The notes under the pieces: generated by a model
What the model saw: the letters and a program-made list of their open reading frames with translations, nothing else
Databases searched by the model: none
Told to the model about the DNA's origin: nothing
Position numbers and translations under genes: made by a program
In this document: positions 37,401 to 49,039 of the stretch, piece by piece
How the letters are laid out: every line of letters starts with the position of its first letter
Numbering within the stretch: position 1 is the stretch's first letter
Assembly: GCF_020360975.1 (NCBI RefSeq)
Contig: NW_025408672.1
Location: 186,001 to 250,000, forward strand
Direction: 5' to 3'
Origin: Hirsutella rhossiliensis
Lineage: Eukaryota > Ascomycota > Sordariomycetes > Hypocreales > Ophiocordycipitaceae
DNA length: 64,000 nucleotides

Positions 37401-37781
37401 CTAAACTATAAGAGGGAAAGAGAGGTCCTTTACTAGACCTCTAAGAGATAGAAGGGGGCCCTTAGCCTACCTATTCTCTATAGCTCTAAGGAAGGAAGGG
37501 AAGCCCTTTTAACCTTCTTAGCTAAAATAGAGATAGGGATAGCTAAGTAGCTCGAAAAGGAGTAACCTAGGGGCCTAGGGCCTATAGGGAAAATCACATG
37601 GGAAGAACTAAACTAACCTTTCTTTTATTATTGCCTTTATAGCTACCCTTTCCCTAATTAGTTATAAGCCCTTAGGCTCTATAGCTAGCTAGGACTACTA
37701 ATAAGGGCCTAGGCCCCTACTAGCCTCGCTATAGCCCTAGAGGCTATATATAAGTAATAATAAAAAATAAAAATAAAAAAA
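34445..37781 (+). mobile_element. LINE copy 1, part 4 (reverse transcriptase, RNase H, 3' tail)
   Basis: ORF2 continues with the IPKKKPYKGSKP linker (34530) and the reverse transcriptase at about 35000-35950. Motifs include VISLLNCLGKVLEKLY, LLLDIKGAFD and the active box YIDN (Asn for the second Asp at 35718-35720). A Tad1/I-type RNase H lies at about 36630-37060 with Asn for the first catalytic Asp (YTNSF near 36640) and IFIDSQAT near 36870. The element ends in an A-rich tail at about 37757-37781. Joined without the insertions, copy 1 is about 5.96 kb. Confidence 0.88.
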
Positions 37782-37789
37782 CGGGTGGT

Positions 37790-39273
37790 CTTACTAATCT
37801 ATAAGAAAGACGAATACTAGATTTACTATACTAACGATTTTTCCTTAAATTTACGGCTCGAATAAGGGCAGCGGCATTATTAGTTACTATTTCTTAGTAA
37901 CCTAAATCTCGTCTATCTTCTTTTATAATAAGGGGTCCTCCTTAAGAGACTATTATATCGTTTCTTATAGCCTCTTTAAAGGGTTAAATCCTTTAGGTCG
38001 TTTTCCTTAAAGACCTATTAGTATTATAATAACCGATAGCCTAGGGATTTATAAGCTAGGCAGCCGTTTTATTATTTAGTCTTTTACTTCTTCGAGGAAT
38101 CCTTATCTTAATCCGGAAGGTCTACTTAAAAACCTCCCTTCTTTGCTCCTTATTACTAATATTAATAAGGTTTAATTTCGACTAGTTCCTTAATTTTTCG
38201 ACTAACGGACTAAAAGGTCTATTAACGGACTAGTTAGCCGGTCTAACTAATAGGACTTAGGCCGGGCCTAGAGTAAGAGGCGGAGCTAGGGCCGGGCCTA
38301 AGGCAGCCGTTAAAGATAGTATTAATGCTCTCGAGGGAGGAGGAGCCGGAGGGGTAATAGCTATAGTAGTAGTAGCGGGAAGTATAGCAATAAGGGCTAT
38401 AGCAGCTATAAGGGTAGTAGGTCGAGCTATCTAGGTCGAGTGCTAGCTATAAAGGAATAAGACTACTTACTATTATACTTTAGTAGCCTCTTTATTTAGT
38501 TCTTAGCTAGCTTCTCGAAAGATAGTTAAGTAACCGTTACTAATAAGCTTTATTAGTAGAGATATATCCTATAGCTACTAGCCGGAAAGAGTTTTTATTA
38601 GGAAGTATTAGTTAGCTTCTTCGAGGATTTCTTCCTACTTAGCTAACTATAAAGAAGCTAGTAAGTTCTTAGTAGAAAAAGCTCCTAGGTATACTATATA
38701 GGTCTTCTTAATATAGTTAGTTATATATCCCCTTAAGGGAGCTATTAAGGTCTCGAGCTTTAAAAGCTACTACTTAGGAGTCTCTTCCTCTTAAAGAGAT
38801 ATTAGCTTTACGGTATTAATAGATTCCGTTATCGCTATACGTATAGTAGTTAGTAGCTTCGTCTCGTAAAGGTATTTCTTATAGTAACTCTTATAGTTAC
38901 CTAAGGTAGTAGAAAAAGCTCTCTACTATACGGAGGTTAGCTTAGAGAAGAGGGAAGCTCCCTTTATAAATTCTATTGCCCTAGGATAAAGAGGGGGCTT
39001 AAGAAGGTCCTACTTATTAAAGAAGACTAAATTATAAATAGTTCTATCTATACGAGCCTATAGCTCCTTTACCTACTTATCCTAATCTTAGGGCTCTATA
39101 AGAATCGTCCTATAGACTGTAGGGATAGTAGAGTCGTTTTTTAATATCGTTATAAGAGAGGGGGTAGAAAAGTTAGTTAAAAATCGGCTTTTCTAGTAAG
39201 AGGGGTAAAAGGAAGCTATAAAAGATATAAGAAAGGTGCCTTTTATAGTAGCCGGAAGGTATAGGAATTCTAT
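37790..39273 (-). pseudogene. Unidentified RIP-ruined reading frame, about 490 codons
   Basis: On the minus strand one frame can be followed from an ATA at 39273 (ATG before RIP; context GAGGAATAGAATTC) down to about 37790, where it is cut by the LINE tail. Stops are all TAA or TAG. The product would have a Lys/Glu-rich helical first half, a Pro/Ala/Thr-rich linker near the middle (about 38230-38400) and a basic end with RRSKRLNN and KEDRRDLGY strings. I recognise no domain. It may be a host gene fragment, a gag-like protein or part of an unknown element. It lies between the LINE tail and the second copy of the 472-bp TIR element, immediately downstream of which it starts. Confidence 0.5.
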
Positions 39274-39291
39274 TCCTCCCGGGCTTATAAC

Positions 39292-39522
39292 TCTTATATA
39301 GAGAGATATAATAAGTATATAAAAATATATAAAGGTAAAATTAAAAGTAAGGGGTCGGATAGGTAGGGTAGAGATATATAATTCTTATAAGGGCAGTAAT
39401 TTTAGTAGGGGAGTAATTATTATATTTCCTTAATTCTCTTTCTTTCCTTTATCTAACGCCCCTTTTTATACCTATTTAGTATCTTAATTAATAAAGAAGA
39501 TCTTACTTAAAGAAGCTACTAA
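39292..39522. mobile_element. 472-bp TIR element copy 2, left half, RIP-mutated
   Basis: Reverse complement of about 7970-8209, with CA and TG replaced by TA. Its outer end TCTTATATAG corresponds to the TIR TCTCGCGAAG. Gypsy D splits it; the other half is 46506-46750. Together 476 bp. Confidence 0.85.
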
Positions 39523-39708
39523 TATTATAGAGTAGGTAGAGGCGTATATATAGGTGCCGTCTATAAGATAATATTAATAAGCTATATAGAGCTCTTTTAT
39601 ACGCGGCTAGCCCGCCCCTATACTTATAAGATCCGGCCCTCTATACGTAACTATACGGCTTAGGCCGCGGCCTAAGCCTATTACCTATAATAGTTAAAGA
39701 CTCTTATA
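39523..39708 (-). repeat. gypsy D 3' LTR (186 bp)
   Basis: Near-identical to 46315-46500 and to the reverse complement of 48602-48787; differences are transitions. Confidence 0.93.
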
Positions 39709-40639
39709 TAATGCCCTCCCTTAAGCGCGGTATAGCGCTGCCCTATTAATAGCTCCTATATAATTAAGCCCGTGCCGCGGGCTCTTCCCTACCCTTTCCC
39801 GTTAATAGGGCCGGCCCTACTAGCCTTATTATCCCTACGCCCGTTAGCCTAGGTAGCTAGGACCTAGCTCTATACTCGTCGGCTAGCTAGCTATTTAAAT
39901 AAGGGCATAACCTATTATATACGCCCCTAGGTAGCCGGCGGCTAGTCTAAACCTACGTAAGCCTTAGGTTACCCGTCCCTTCTACCTAAGGTAATATCCT
40001 CTACTAAGGGGTATATAAGGCGGTATCCCCTCTTTCCCCCTTCCTTTCCTTCTCTCCTTTCTTTAACCGTAGTAGTAGTATTAATAGGTAAGTTCCGCTC
40101 TACCTAAGGCGTTAGTCTATTCCTAGCTATATAGGCCGCTCTATTAACGTATACTTATAGTAGTAGCGGTAGTAGTAATAATAGCCTTAATAATAATAAT
40201 AACTTTAACTAGTAAGTTCCGCGCCTTATAGAGCGGGAGGCTATATTCTATCGTACTAACTTCCGCGATAGATATATCCGCCTCTCCCTCTCCTACCTCC
40301 TCTTTCTCGGAGTATACGGAGTTATTCGTCGACGCCGTGCTAGCCGCGGCTAACGACGACTCCGCCGCTACCGCCGCTCTTACCCGCGCCGCTACCACTG
40401 CTCCTACCGCCGCCGCCGCCGCCTCTACTACGCTATTCGCTCTTACGTCGCCCCTTAAAGTAACGACGCTATCCCCGCTACTACCTATAATGCCTAGCCC
40501 CTCGGCCCCCGCCTCTATCTCCGCTACCCCTATAAGTCTATAGTTAAGTAAGCGTAATAGACGTTATCCGCTAACCTCCTATAGTATAAGCGCTAAGTAT
40601 AGGCCGGCGCCGCCTACTCGGCCCCCTATATACGTTATA

Positions 40640-41178
40640 CGTTATAGGAGCTCGACTACTCCGACTAGGCCGGGCGCCGCCGCGGCGGTAGCTGCTATTA
40701 GTACGCGCGAGCCGGCCGCGCTTATAAGGCGGCGCCTCCCGTCCTACTCGCTATAGCATCGGCTTAAAAGGCCGGCTCGTATAGGTAGGCGTAGGGGGCT
40801 ACTAAGAAGCGCCTTACCGCCGCCGCCGCCGCCTACCGTAACCTCTACGCCCTCGAGCAATAGGGCCTTATACCTAAGTAAGTCCTACTCCTCCGCTCTC
40901 CTATTTCCGCCTTTAATATACCTAGCGCTAGGGATATTACCTCCGTCGCCCTATTAGCGGTCCCCTTAGCCGTACCCGCCTCTGCTACTACCGCTGCCCC
41001 TACCGCCGCCGCTAGCCGCCGCCCCTCTACCCCTAGAGCCGCTGCCGCCGCCGACTAGCTTACGGGCTTAGAGGGCCGCCTTAGCGCCCTAGAGACCGCC
41101 GCCGCTATTAATAAAAAGGAGGAGGCTAATAAGGACGATAATAATAAAGATAATAATAATAATAACGATAAGGAATAA
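40640..41178 (+). pseudogene. Antisense ORF between integrase and 3' LTR of gypsy D
   Basis: Plus-strand frame opposite to gypsy D, ending at a TAA at 41176-41178. The end reads GLEGRLSALE, then an Asn/Asp/Lys-rich acidic tail; before it lies a Pro/Ala/Arg-rich stretch. The counterpart in gypsy E is 55755-56450 on the minus strand. The start is uncertain and at least one frame change is needed further upstream. Unknown function; the low-complexity GC-rich repeats (GCC/CGC) make chance open frames likely here, so confidence is limited. Confidence 0.45.
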
Positions 41179-41369
41179 GCCTAGGTAGTTTAAGGGCTCC
41201 GCCCTATAATAAACGCTATTTTTATCTCTGCCTATACTATTACGCTTATATTGCCTATATTACTATAACTACCCCCTTTACTATACTTACTTTATAGTCC
41301 TAGCTTAGGCTACTATCGGTAGTCCGCTAGTCCGTTATTCTTATCTACTATTCTAAATAAGGCTTTAAA

Positions 41370-44300
41370 CTTATTAAGGGCTATAGTTCTTATAAACTTA
41401 TATATAGGTTCCTACGTAGGGTTAAGATACCCGCGCTACTTAATAAGGACCTCTTAGCGTTTCCCCTTACTAACCTTTTTCTAGCGCGCGGCCTATATCT
41501 CTTCGACCTTAAACTCGTCCTCTCCCTTTACCTTAATTATAGGCGTTTAGGCGTTTACTACTTCTTATCTAAGTAGCGGGTTAAAGGAAGCTCTATAAAG
41601 GAGGTCTACGTTAATCTTATTATAGACCCCTATTAGGAGACTATTAAGCTCTATAACCTATAGGCTAATAACCCTTTATACTATAAACTTTACGTATAGC
41701 TAGTTAAGCTTCTTCTTTAGCTATACTAACCTATAGTTACGGAGGTCTAGCTATACCTTATCTCCTACTATAAACCTATCTATTAGGGCCTTAGTCTTAT
41801 TAGCGTGCCGCTCTTAATCTTACGCTATAGCGGCTATTGCGAATTAGCAATAATCTATAGTCTCCTATAGCTTTCGTATAAATATAGAAGCGCGGCCCTC
41901 TAGTAACGAATTACTATACTACTCTACTACTATATTTACGGTAAAGGGAACTAGTAAGGGTAGTTCGAAGCTATATATTATAAAGAAAGGGGCTATTTTA
42001 ATAGAGGTATATAGTCTACTATTTAATATAAGTTAGGCCGCGGGGAGCTAACGGTCTTAGTCTACTTAGTTATAGGCTACGACGGCCTATAGGTAAGCCT
42101 ACGCCTCCTAGTTAACCCTCTTAGGCCCTTTATCGGTCTATAGGTAATATACTATACTAAGTAGCTATATAATCTAAAGTAGCTAGTATAGGTACTATTA
42201 AAAGCGGCTAGTTTAATTTAATCCCTTATTACTTATAATAGAAGCTAGCTAGCTATACGAGCGGGCTTAGTACTATAAGAAGCGCTCTACGTAAGACTCT
42301 ATATCTATAGATAGTATTAGCTTTAATACTATAGACTTACTAAGTCGGTCCTTAATTACCTATATATAGCGGTTACCGCCCTTTATAAGTAGGAGGTCTA
42401 TTATAAAGTCTATCTATATATACGTATAGAACCGGTCGGGTACTAGAAGCTACTTAAGTAGCCCTTTAAGCTACGCCCTTTAAATCTTAGTACGGCCGTA
42501 AATATCGTAGTTATAAAGGAAGCGGCGAATATAGTACTATAAGAGGGGCTAGTAAAAATCCCTCGCAAGGCCTACTACTATACCTTACCTACCTAGGTAG
42601 CCTACGATACTAAAGTTATAGACGAGCTAGACTAGCTTCCCTTAGAGCTCGTTCTATTTATCTAGCTCTAGCGGTCTATCCTTCTCCCTAGCTTCTATAG
42701 TATATAGCGCGCCTAGCACCTATAGTCTCCCCCGCTAACGTAGGTGCCCCTATAGGTTAATATAATAGTCGGCTACTTATACCTTTAGCTTTAGCTTTAA
42801 ATTAAAGCGTTAAGCGCCGGACTTAATAGCGCGGCGTACGCTCTCGTAGGTACGGTCTAGAGACGATATCCTATCTTATAAGCGCTAGAGGACCTTATCT
42901 TAGAATACCCGCGCCGTATACGCCCCTAGGCCGGTCTATCCCTCCTCGCTAGGCCGAGGCAAAGGTATAGGGGAAGGCTTATCCGTTAGCGCCGCGCCTT
43001 CCTCTACTAGGGAAGCTCCTATATAAGTCTATAGCGCTTCTTATAGGATAAGCTATAGATCCCGGGCCTTAATATCCGCTCCTATTAGCTAGTCCTAATC
43101 CCTCTAAGAAAGTATATCTAAGACTATAGAGTCCCGCCTTAGCTAGTACTTAATCGAGAAGTTAAAGCATAAGAGATACTCCGCTTAATAGGCTTATTAC
43201 TCTAAGAGGTACTAGCGAGTTATAAAGTACTTAAGGTTCTTATAGTCTATAAGAACCTTAAAGCTCTTATTGCTTTAGAGCTCCGCTTACTATTACTTAA
43301 GGTAGCTAATAATCGCTAGTATCTCCTTATCGTAAATAGTATAATTCCGCTCTACTAAGGTTAGCTTATAGGAGTAGAACGCTACTAGTTACTTCTGCCT
43401 ATCTACCTCCTAAGAGAGCGTTCCTTTAAGTGCCTAGCCGCTATAGTCCGCTTTAACTAATATAGACCGGTCGAAGTCCTACTAAAGTAGTACTAGGGCT
43501 TAAGAGAATAGGTTCTTAAGCGTATAGAACGCTCCTTCTTATATAGGCCCTTAGCGAAAGGCGGTCTGCTTCCCGGTAATCTCGTTTAAGGGCATTATAA
43601 TATAGGAGAAGCCCTTAATAAATATCCTATAATAGTTCGCGAACCTAAGGAAGCTCTATATACCTATTTACGTAGTTAGGGCAGCCTAGTCCTAAATCGC
43701 TTAGATCTTTACGGGATCCGCCTATATACCTACGCCGGTATAGATAATAAAGCCTAGGTACTTAACCCTCTTAACCTTAAATTCGCACTTATCTAGGTCG
43801 AGGTAGAGCCTATAAAGTTAGAGGCGCTCTAAGACCCTCTATACTTTCTATATATAGTTCTTATAAGAGCCGCTTATATAGATAAGGATATTATCTATAT
43901 ATATAGAGGCGAACTTATCGAGGAAGTCTTAAAGTATATTATTAATATAACGTTAGAAGGTAGCGGGCGCTCTTAAGAGGCTAAAGGGCGTTATAAGCTA
44001 CTCGAATAAGCTATAGTATATATAGAACGCTGTCATTTACTTATTACCCTCCGAGATCTATACCTTATAAAACGCCTATTTTATATCTAGCTTTATAAAC
44101 TACTTTACCTTTAAAAGGTTATAGAGCGTATTTAAGATTAAGGGTAAGGGGTAGCGGTCTAGCCTTATAATTACGTTTAGAGCCCTATAGTTATAATAGA
44201 ACTATATCCCGCCCCTTAGTTTACGTATAAATAGGACCGGCGCTCTTACTTTAAAGCTACTTACTTAAATAAAACCCTTATCTAAGAGGTCCCTTAGCGT

Positions 44301-46060
44301 CTTCTTTAGTATTAGTAGTTCTACGTATAATATACTATATAGCGGTTTAAATAGTATAGGTAGTTCCTACCCCTTCTTATTAGTATAGAGTACGATCTTA
44401 TAGTCTACCCTTAGCTTATATAGGTTAAGCTTATCCGCTTCTTAGGACTTAAATAGCGGTAGGAGGTTATAAAAGCGCTCTAGTATCTACTACTATAGCT
44501 TAAAGGGCGACTTTAGCTTCTTTACTTAGAGGGCCTTATCGATATTTACTAAGCTAACTACGTAGACCGCTACGTTAGCCGCTGCCCGGCCTTCCTCCTA
44601 CTTTAACCGTTATATAGTTCTTATAAAGATAGAGGCAAGGACTTCTTATACTAAGTATAAAGCTTATACGCTTAGTCCTACGCTTATAGAACTATTATTA
44701 TAGCGGACCTACTATTATATAGGCCTAAACTATAGCTTCTTTTAGTATAGAACTAAGTATAACTCTATATATAATAACTAAGGTTTCCCGAGGATTAAGG
44801 GAAACTTTAGTTAAGGGATTATATAGGCTACGATAAGCTTATAGTAACCGTCGACCTCTATAGCTAGCTACGTAATACCCTTAATTACTATACCCTCTAT
44901 CGCGCCTAAGGCGCCCTTTACTTACCTTAGGGCGATCTTTTCTACTAGTACTTATATCTCTTATATAAGCGCCTTATTAACTACGGCGTAGTACTAGTAG
45001 CCCTCGTTTATAAGGGCGGCGATAAGTAAGGAGTTATTAACTATAACCTATATTAAAGTAAGCTCCTCTTCTATATAGGCGGATAATTCCTCCTTTTCTT
45101 TTACTAGTACTAGTAATTAGGGCTCTAGAGCTTATCTTTGCTCTAGAGCTACTCTTTTTCCTCTAGGCCTAAGGGAGCGGAGTCCTCTTCGTCGTCTAAA
45201 GTAAGGAGCGGTTTTATCTTCGCTACTTAAACTACTATAAGCCGCTTAGCTAAAAGGAAGGGGCATTTTAATATAAAGTATATAAACGCGCCGTAATATA
45301 AGTAGCGGCCGTTAGCTTTCCTTTTCTTAATTTCCTTGCTCGTTACCTACTTTACCCGCTACTTAGAGAGCGGGATAGTATAGGGGATATTTAAAGATAA
45401 CTTCCTACCGCGTTTAGCTCGGTCTATATAGGTAGCCGATATTAGGGTATCTCTATTAGTATCGATAGTTAGCTATTCCTCTTATAGAGGGGCGGTAATC
45501 CTATTACCGCTATATAGCGTGCGCTTATAAAGCTTTTAGAAACGCGGCGTCTACTTATAGCCCTATACTACCTTTATTAACCGGCTTATATACTCGCCGT
45601 AGTTAGTAAGTATAATTATAGGGATAAGTAGCTCTTATAGGGCTAGTATAATTAAGTTCTATAACTATATAAGCTTCGCGCTATCTTCCTATACCGTAGT
45701 TCCCGCTACTTATAAGAGCGTCTCTTCGAAGTTAGGGAGGAATTCGCTAAAGGTCTACCTATCCCTTTACTTAAGGGTCTATAGCCTATCCTACGCCTTC
45801 TCCCGCTCCTATATATTGCCGAACGTATATATAAGGTATTAAAAGAAGTCCTATAAGTCGCGTCTACTTTTAGGGCCGCCCTTATCTTAGAATCTAGAGA
45901 TCCGCTATATTTAGGGCTCCGGTAGCGTATAGAGGAGTAAATACTACGCTATATTACGATAGCCGTTTAGGCCCTATTTCTCGTCTATTATAAACTTTAT
46001 TTATAGCTAGCTAAGGAAGAAGTAAAAGGACTTAGGCTTACCGTCCTAAGTTAGCTAAGG
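41370..46060 (-). pseudogene. gypsy D gag-pol, RIP-ruined
   Basis: Minus strand. Gag about 46050-45250; protease about 45000; reverse transcriptase about 44430-43580 with YIDN in place of YIDD (Asn codon at 43890-43892); RNase H about 43480-43150; integrase about 42650-41700 with the post-integrase region to about 41370. Borders are approximate, taken by alignment with plus-strand gypsy E, where the same domains are easier to read. Confidence 0.8.
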
Positions 46061-46314
46061 AAGCGGCTTCTATATCGGTAGTACCGCCGCTATAACCGGT
46101 GTTGCTAAGGTCGTAGGGGTTAACGCTAGTCTCGTAGACGGCTCCCTTAGTATAGCGAGAACCTCGTTCTTCTTACTAGCCGTCGCGCTTCTAATCGCTT
46201 CTAGGATAGCTATAATACTTCCTATCCGCCTATAGGGTAGCGGGGTGCTCCCTTAAAGAAGCAGCACCCTTTCTAGGGAGATATCTATTGGATCTATTAG
46301 TTAATAGCTTATAC

Positions 46315-46500
46315 TATTACGGAGTAAGTAGAGGCGTATACGTAGGTGCCGTCTATAGGATAATATTAATAAGCTATATAGAGCTCTTCTATACGCGGCT
46401 AGCCCGCCCCTATACTTATAGGATCCGGCCCTCTATACGTAACTATACGGCTTAGGCCGCGGCCTAAGCCTATTACCTATAATAGTTAAAGACTCTTATA
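46315..46500 (-). repeat. gypsy D 5' LTR (186 bp)
   Basis: Begins TATTACGGAG and ends GACTCTTATA on the plus strand; gypsy E keeps the less mutated version of the first end (TATCACGGAG), which suggests TG...CA originally. Confidence 0.93.
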
Positions 46501-46505
46501 ACTAA

Positions 46506-46750
46506 TATCCTTTTAACTACTAAGCTTTTTACCGGTTTTTCCCCTCTTTTCTAGCCGTTACCGGTATACCTATCTTATCTTTTAGTACCTCTATAAGAAG
46601 CTATTACTACTTTTACTTCCCCTCTTATCCCTACCCTCCTCTCTATACCTCCTTTTAGCTCCTTCCTTAAAACCTATTTTTTAGCTTCTTAGGTCCCTTA
46701 TACTAAGGGATATCTTAAAGAACTATAAAATCTAGCTATACTTCGCGATA
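46506..46750. mobile_element. 472-bp TIR element copy 2, right half, RIP-mutated
   Basis: Reverse complement of about 7738-7980 with RIP changes; its outer end CTTCGCGATA corresponds to the TIR CTTCGCGACA. Separated from 39292-39522 by gypsy D. Confidence 0.85.
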
Positions 46751-48601
46751 AAAATAATAACTATAAGGAGAATTTAAAGACGATCTATAAATACTACTTA
46801 CTTATAAGTACTATAAGTATATTTTATAGATATTATATATCTACTTAGATTATATAATATACTTTTAGATAAAGGTATAATATAACGCTTTCTTAGCTAG
46901 GTTTAAAGGATAAGTACTTTTAAAACCCTACTTAAGTATAGAACTAAACTACTAAAAAGTTAATTAACGCTACCTAAATAACTAAGTTATATTATAAGAA
47001 CCTAATTATAGTATACTACTTAAATACTATAATAATTACGGTTTATCAATAAGATATCTTTTAAAGATATATAAAATATATAAATACGCTAAAATAAAAG
47101 AATAGTATAACGCTACTCGCTCTAAGGTATTTAAACCCTTAATCTTTTAAAAACTTATATAGTAAGTTAAATATAATAAAGAAGATTATAATAAATATAT
47201 ATACTTAAACTATAGAGTTTATAAATATAAAAAAGTATAAGTATAGTATAAATAATATAATAGTATACTAAAATATTATTAGTAATATATACGAAGGCTA
47301 TAAGCTATATTTAACTAAGGAAAAATTAATATAGAAATACTACGCGAAAAATAAAAAGACGCTAAATAAAAACTTAACTTTTAGTATAAAAACGAATAAA
47401 ATTATAAAGTATAGTATATAATTAACTACGAAGTAGTATAATATAAACGGTATAGCGTTAAGAAATAAGAAATCTTTAATTAGCTATAAGAAATTAGTCT
47501 CTTAAGACTTAATATAATACTATATAATAAAAATATAAAGAAATAATATTAATAATAAATTAAAGAAAAATACCTAAATAAAATAAATAAGGACTAAGTA
47601 AAAAACGAGGTACGCTATCTATAAAAGGGCTATAGACTAGTATAATATAATAAGATCTAAGGACCCTATATATAGTAACGGTAAGCTATAGTAACTAAAT
47701 AGTATTAGATATCTAAATCGCGGGATATTATATATATATACTTTTAGACTATAGCGTAATAGGTAATTATATTTTACCTAAAGTTATTAATTATTACTAA
47801 CTTATATAAAGATATAAAAAAGATCTATATAAACTTATAAATATTAAAGGAGAGGCCTTTAACTATAATAATAGAATTATTAATATAGAGATTAATTACC
47901 TTAATATTAATATCTAAGGCTATAATAAATAAGTTAACTTCGATATTATAGATATTAAAGAATATAACCTTATATTAAGACTTTTATAACTATAAGAAAG
48001 TAACCTATTAATTAACTAGAAAACTAGCTAGCTATATTAAAATAAAGATATAAGTTTCTAAGACTAGATTTAAAAGAAAGTAAAATTTTATAATAATTTA
48101 GCTACTAAATAAAATAAAAGGGATAACTATTTAAGTAAATTATTATAGGCTTTAGTAATATAAACGAAAATAATAACTAAACTAGTAGATATAATAAAAT
48201 CGATTAATAAGACTTATATACTAACTAATATAGCTATATAACCTAGTATCTAATATAAATAGAATAAAGGATATAATATAAATATCTAAAGAGTTATTAC
48301 TACTTTAAGGAAAGACCTTAAATAAATTAATAAAGAGCTTAAGTTAAGAGAAACTAGCTCTTAAGAGAAAGAATAAAGCTTATAAGATAGAATAAAGAAT
48401 ATCCCTTAGGAATGCTAGAAATATAATAAACTCTTTAAGGAAGAACTTAAGATAGGGTTACCTAAATATAGCTAATAGGACCACGAAATTTATCTTAAGG
48501 ATAGAATAACGCCGACGTTTTATAAGATCTATAACTTAAATAAAAAGCAACTATAAACGCTACGCGACTACCTTAACGAGAATCTATAAAAGGGATATAT
48601 A
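46751..48601 (+). mobile_element. Ty3/gypsy fragment F (spacer, protease, start of RT), RIP-mutated
   Basis: Same family as A and C, plus orientation. It matches gypsy C from about 9885 to 10680 and goes on through the protease (Asp codon 47747-47749, context LLDYS) to the start of the reverse transcriptase (PTFYKIYNL, DYLNENLQKGYI near 48510-48596), where gypsy E has inserted. It has no LTR. It differs from C by C/T and G/A changes and is less mutated at some CG sites. Confidence 0.85.
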
Positions 48602-48787
48602 TATAAGAGTCTTTAACTATTATAGGTTATAGGCTTAGGCTACGGCCTAAGCCGTATAGTTACGTGCGGAGGGCCGGATCCTATACGTATATATATAGGC
48701 TAGCCGCGTATAGGAGAGCTCTATATAGCTTATTAATATTATCCTATAGACGGTACCTACGTATATACCTCTATTAACTCCGTGATA
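48602..48787 (+). repeat. gypsy E 5' LTR (186 bp)
   Basis: Reverse complement of the D LTRs, same length; ends CTCCGTGATA, keeping one TG that is lost in D. Confidence 0.93.
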
Positions 48788-49039
48788 GTTTAAGCTATTA
48801 ATTAATAGATCTAATAAATATCTCTTTAAAGAGGGCGCCTCCCTTTTAAGGAAGCACTCCGCCCCTCCTTAGATAGATAGGAAGTATCGTAGCTATCCTA
48901 AAAGCAATTAAAAGCGCGACGGCTAGTAAGAAGGACGAGGTTCTCGCTATACTAAGGGAGCCGTCTATAAGACCGGCTTTAACCCCTACGACCTCTATAA
49001 CGCCGGTTACGGCGGCGATACTACTAATAAGGAAGCCGC

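Larger units (their letters stand above)
39523..46500 (-). mobile_element. Ty3/gypsy element D, complete structure, RIP-mutated
   Basis: Element of 6978 bp with two 186-bp LTRs (39523-39708 and 46315-46500) and target duplication ACTAA (39518-39522 and 46501-46505), inserted in the second copy of the 472-bp TIR element. Domain order on the minus strand is gag, protease, RT, RNase H, integrase. Same family as gypsy E (48602-56452), which faces it head to head. Composition is GC-richer than A and C, yet CA/TG are as rare. Confidence 0.93.

Noticed and set aside
40144..40543. Short open frames on both strands
   Set aside because: They sit in GCC/CGC-rich repeats of gypsy D and change frame relative to the copy in gypsy E; composition explains their openness. 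Only the downstream end of the antisense frame is shared by D and E.
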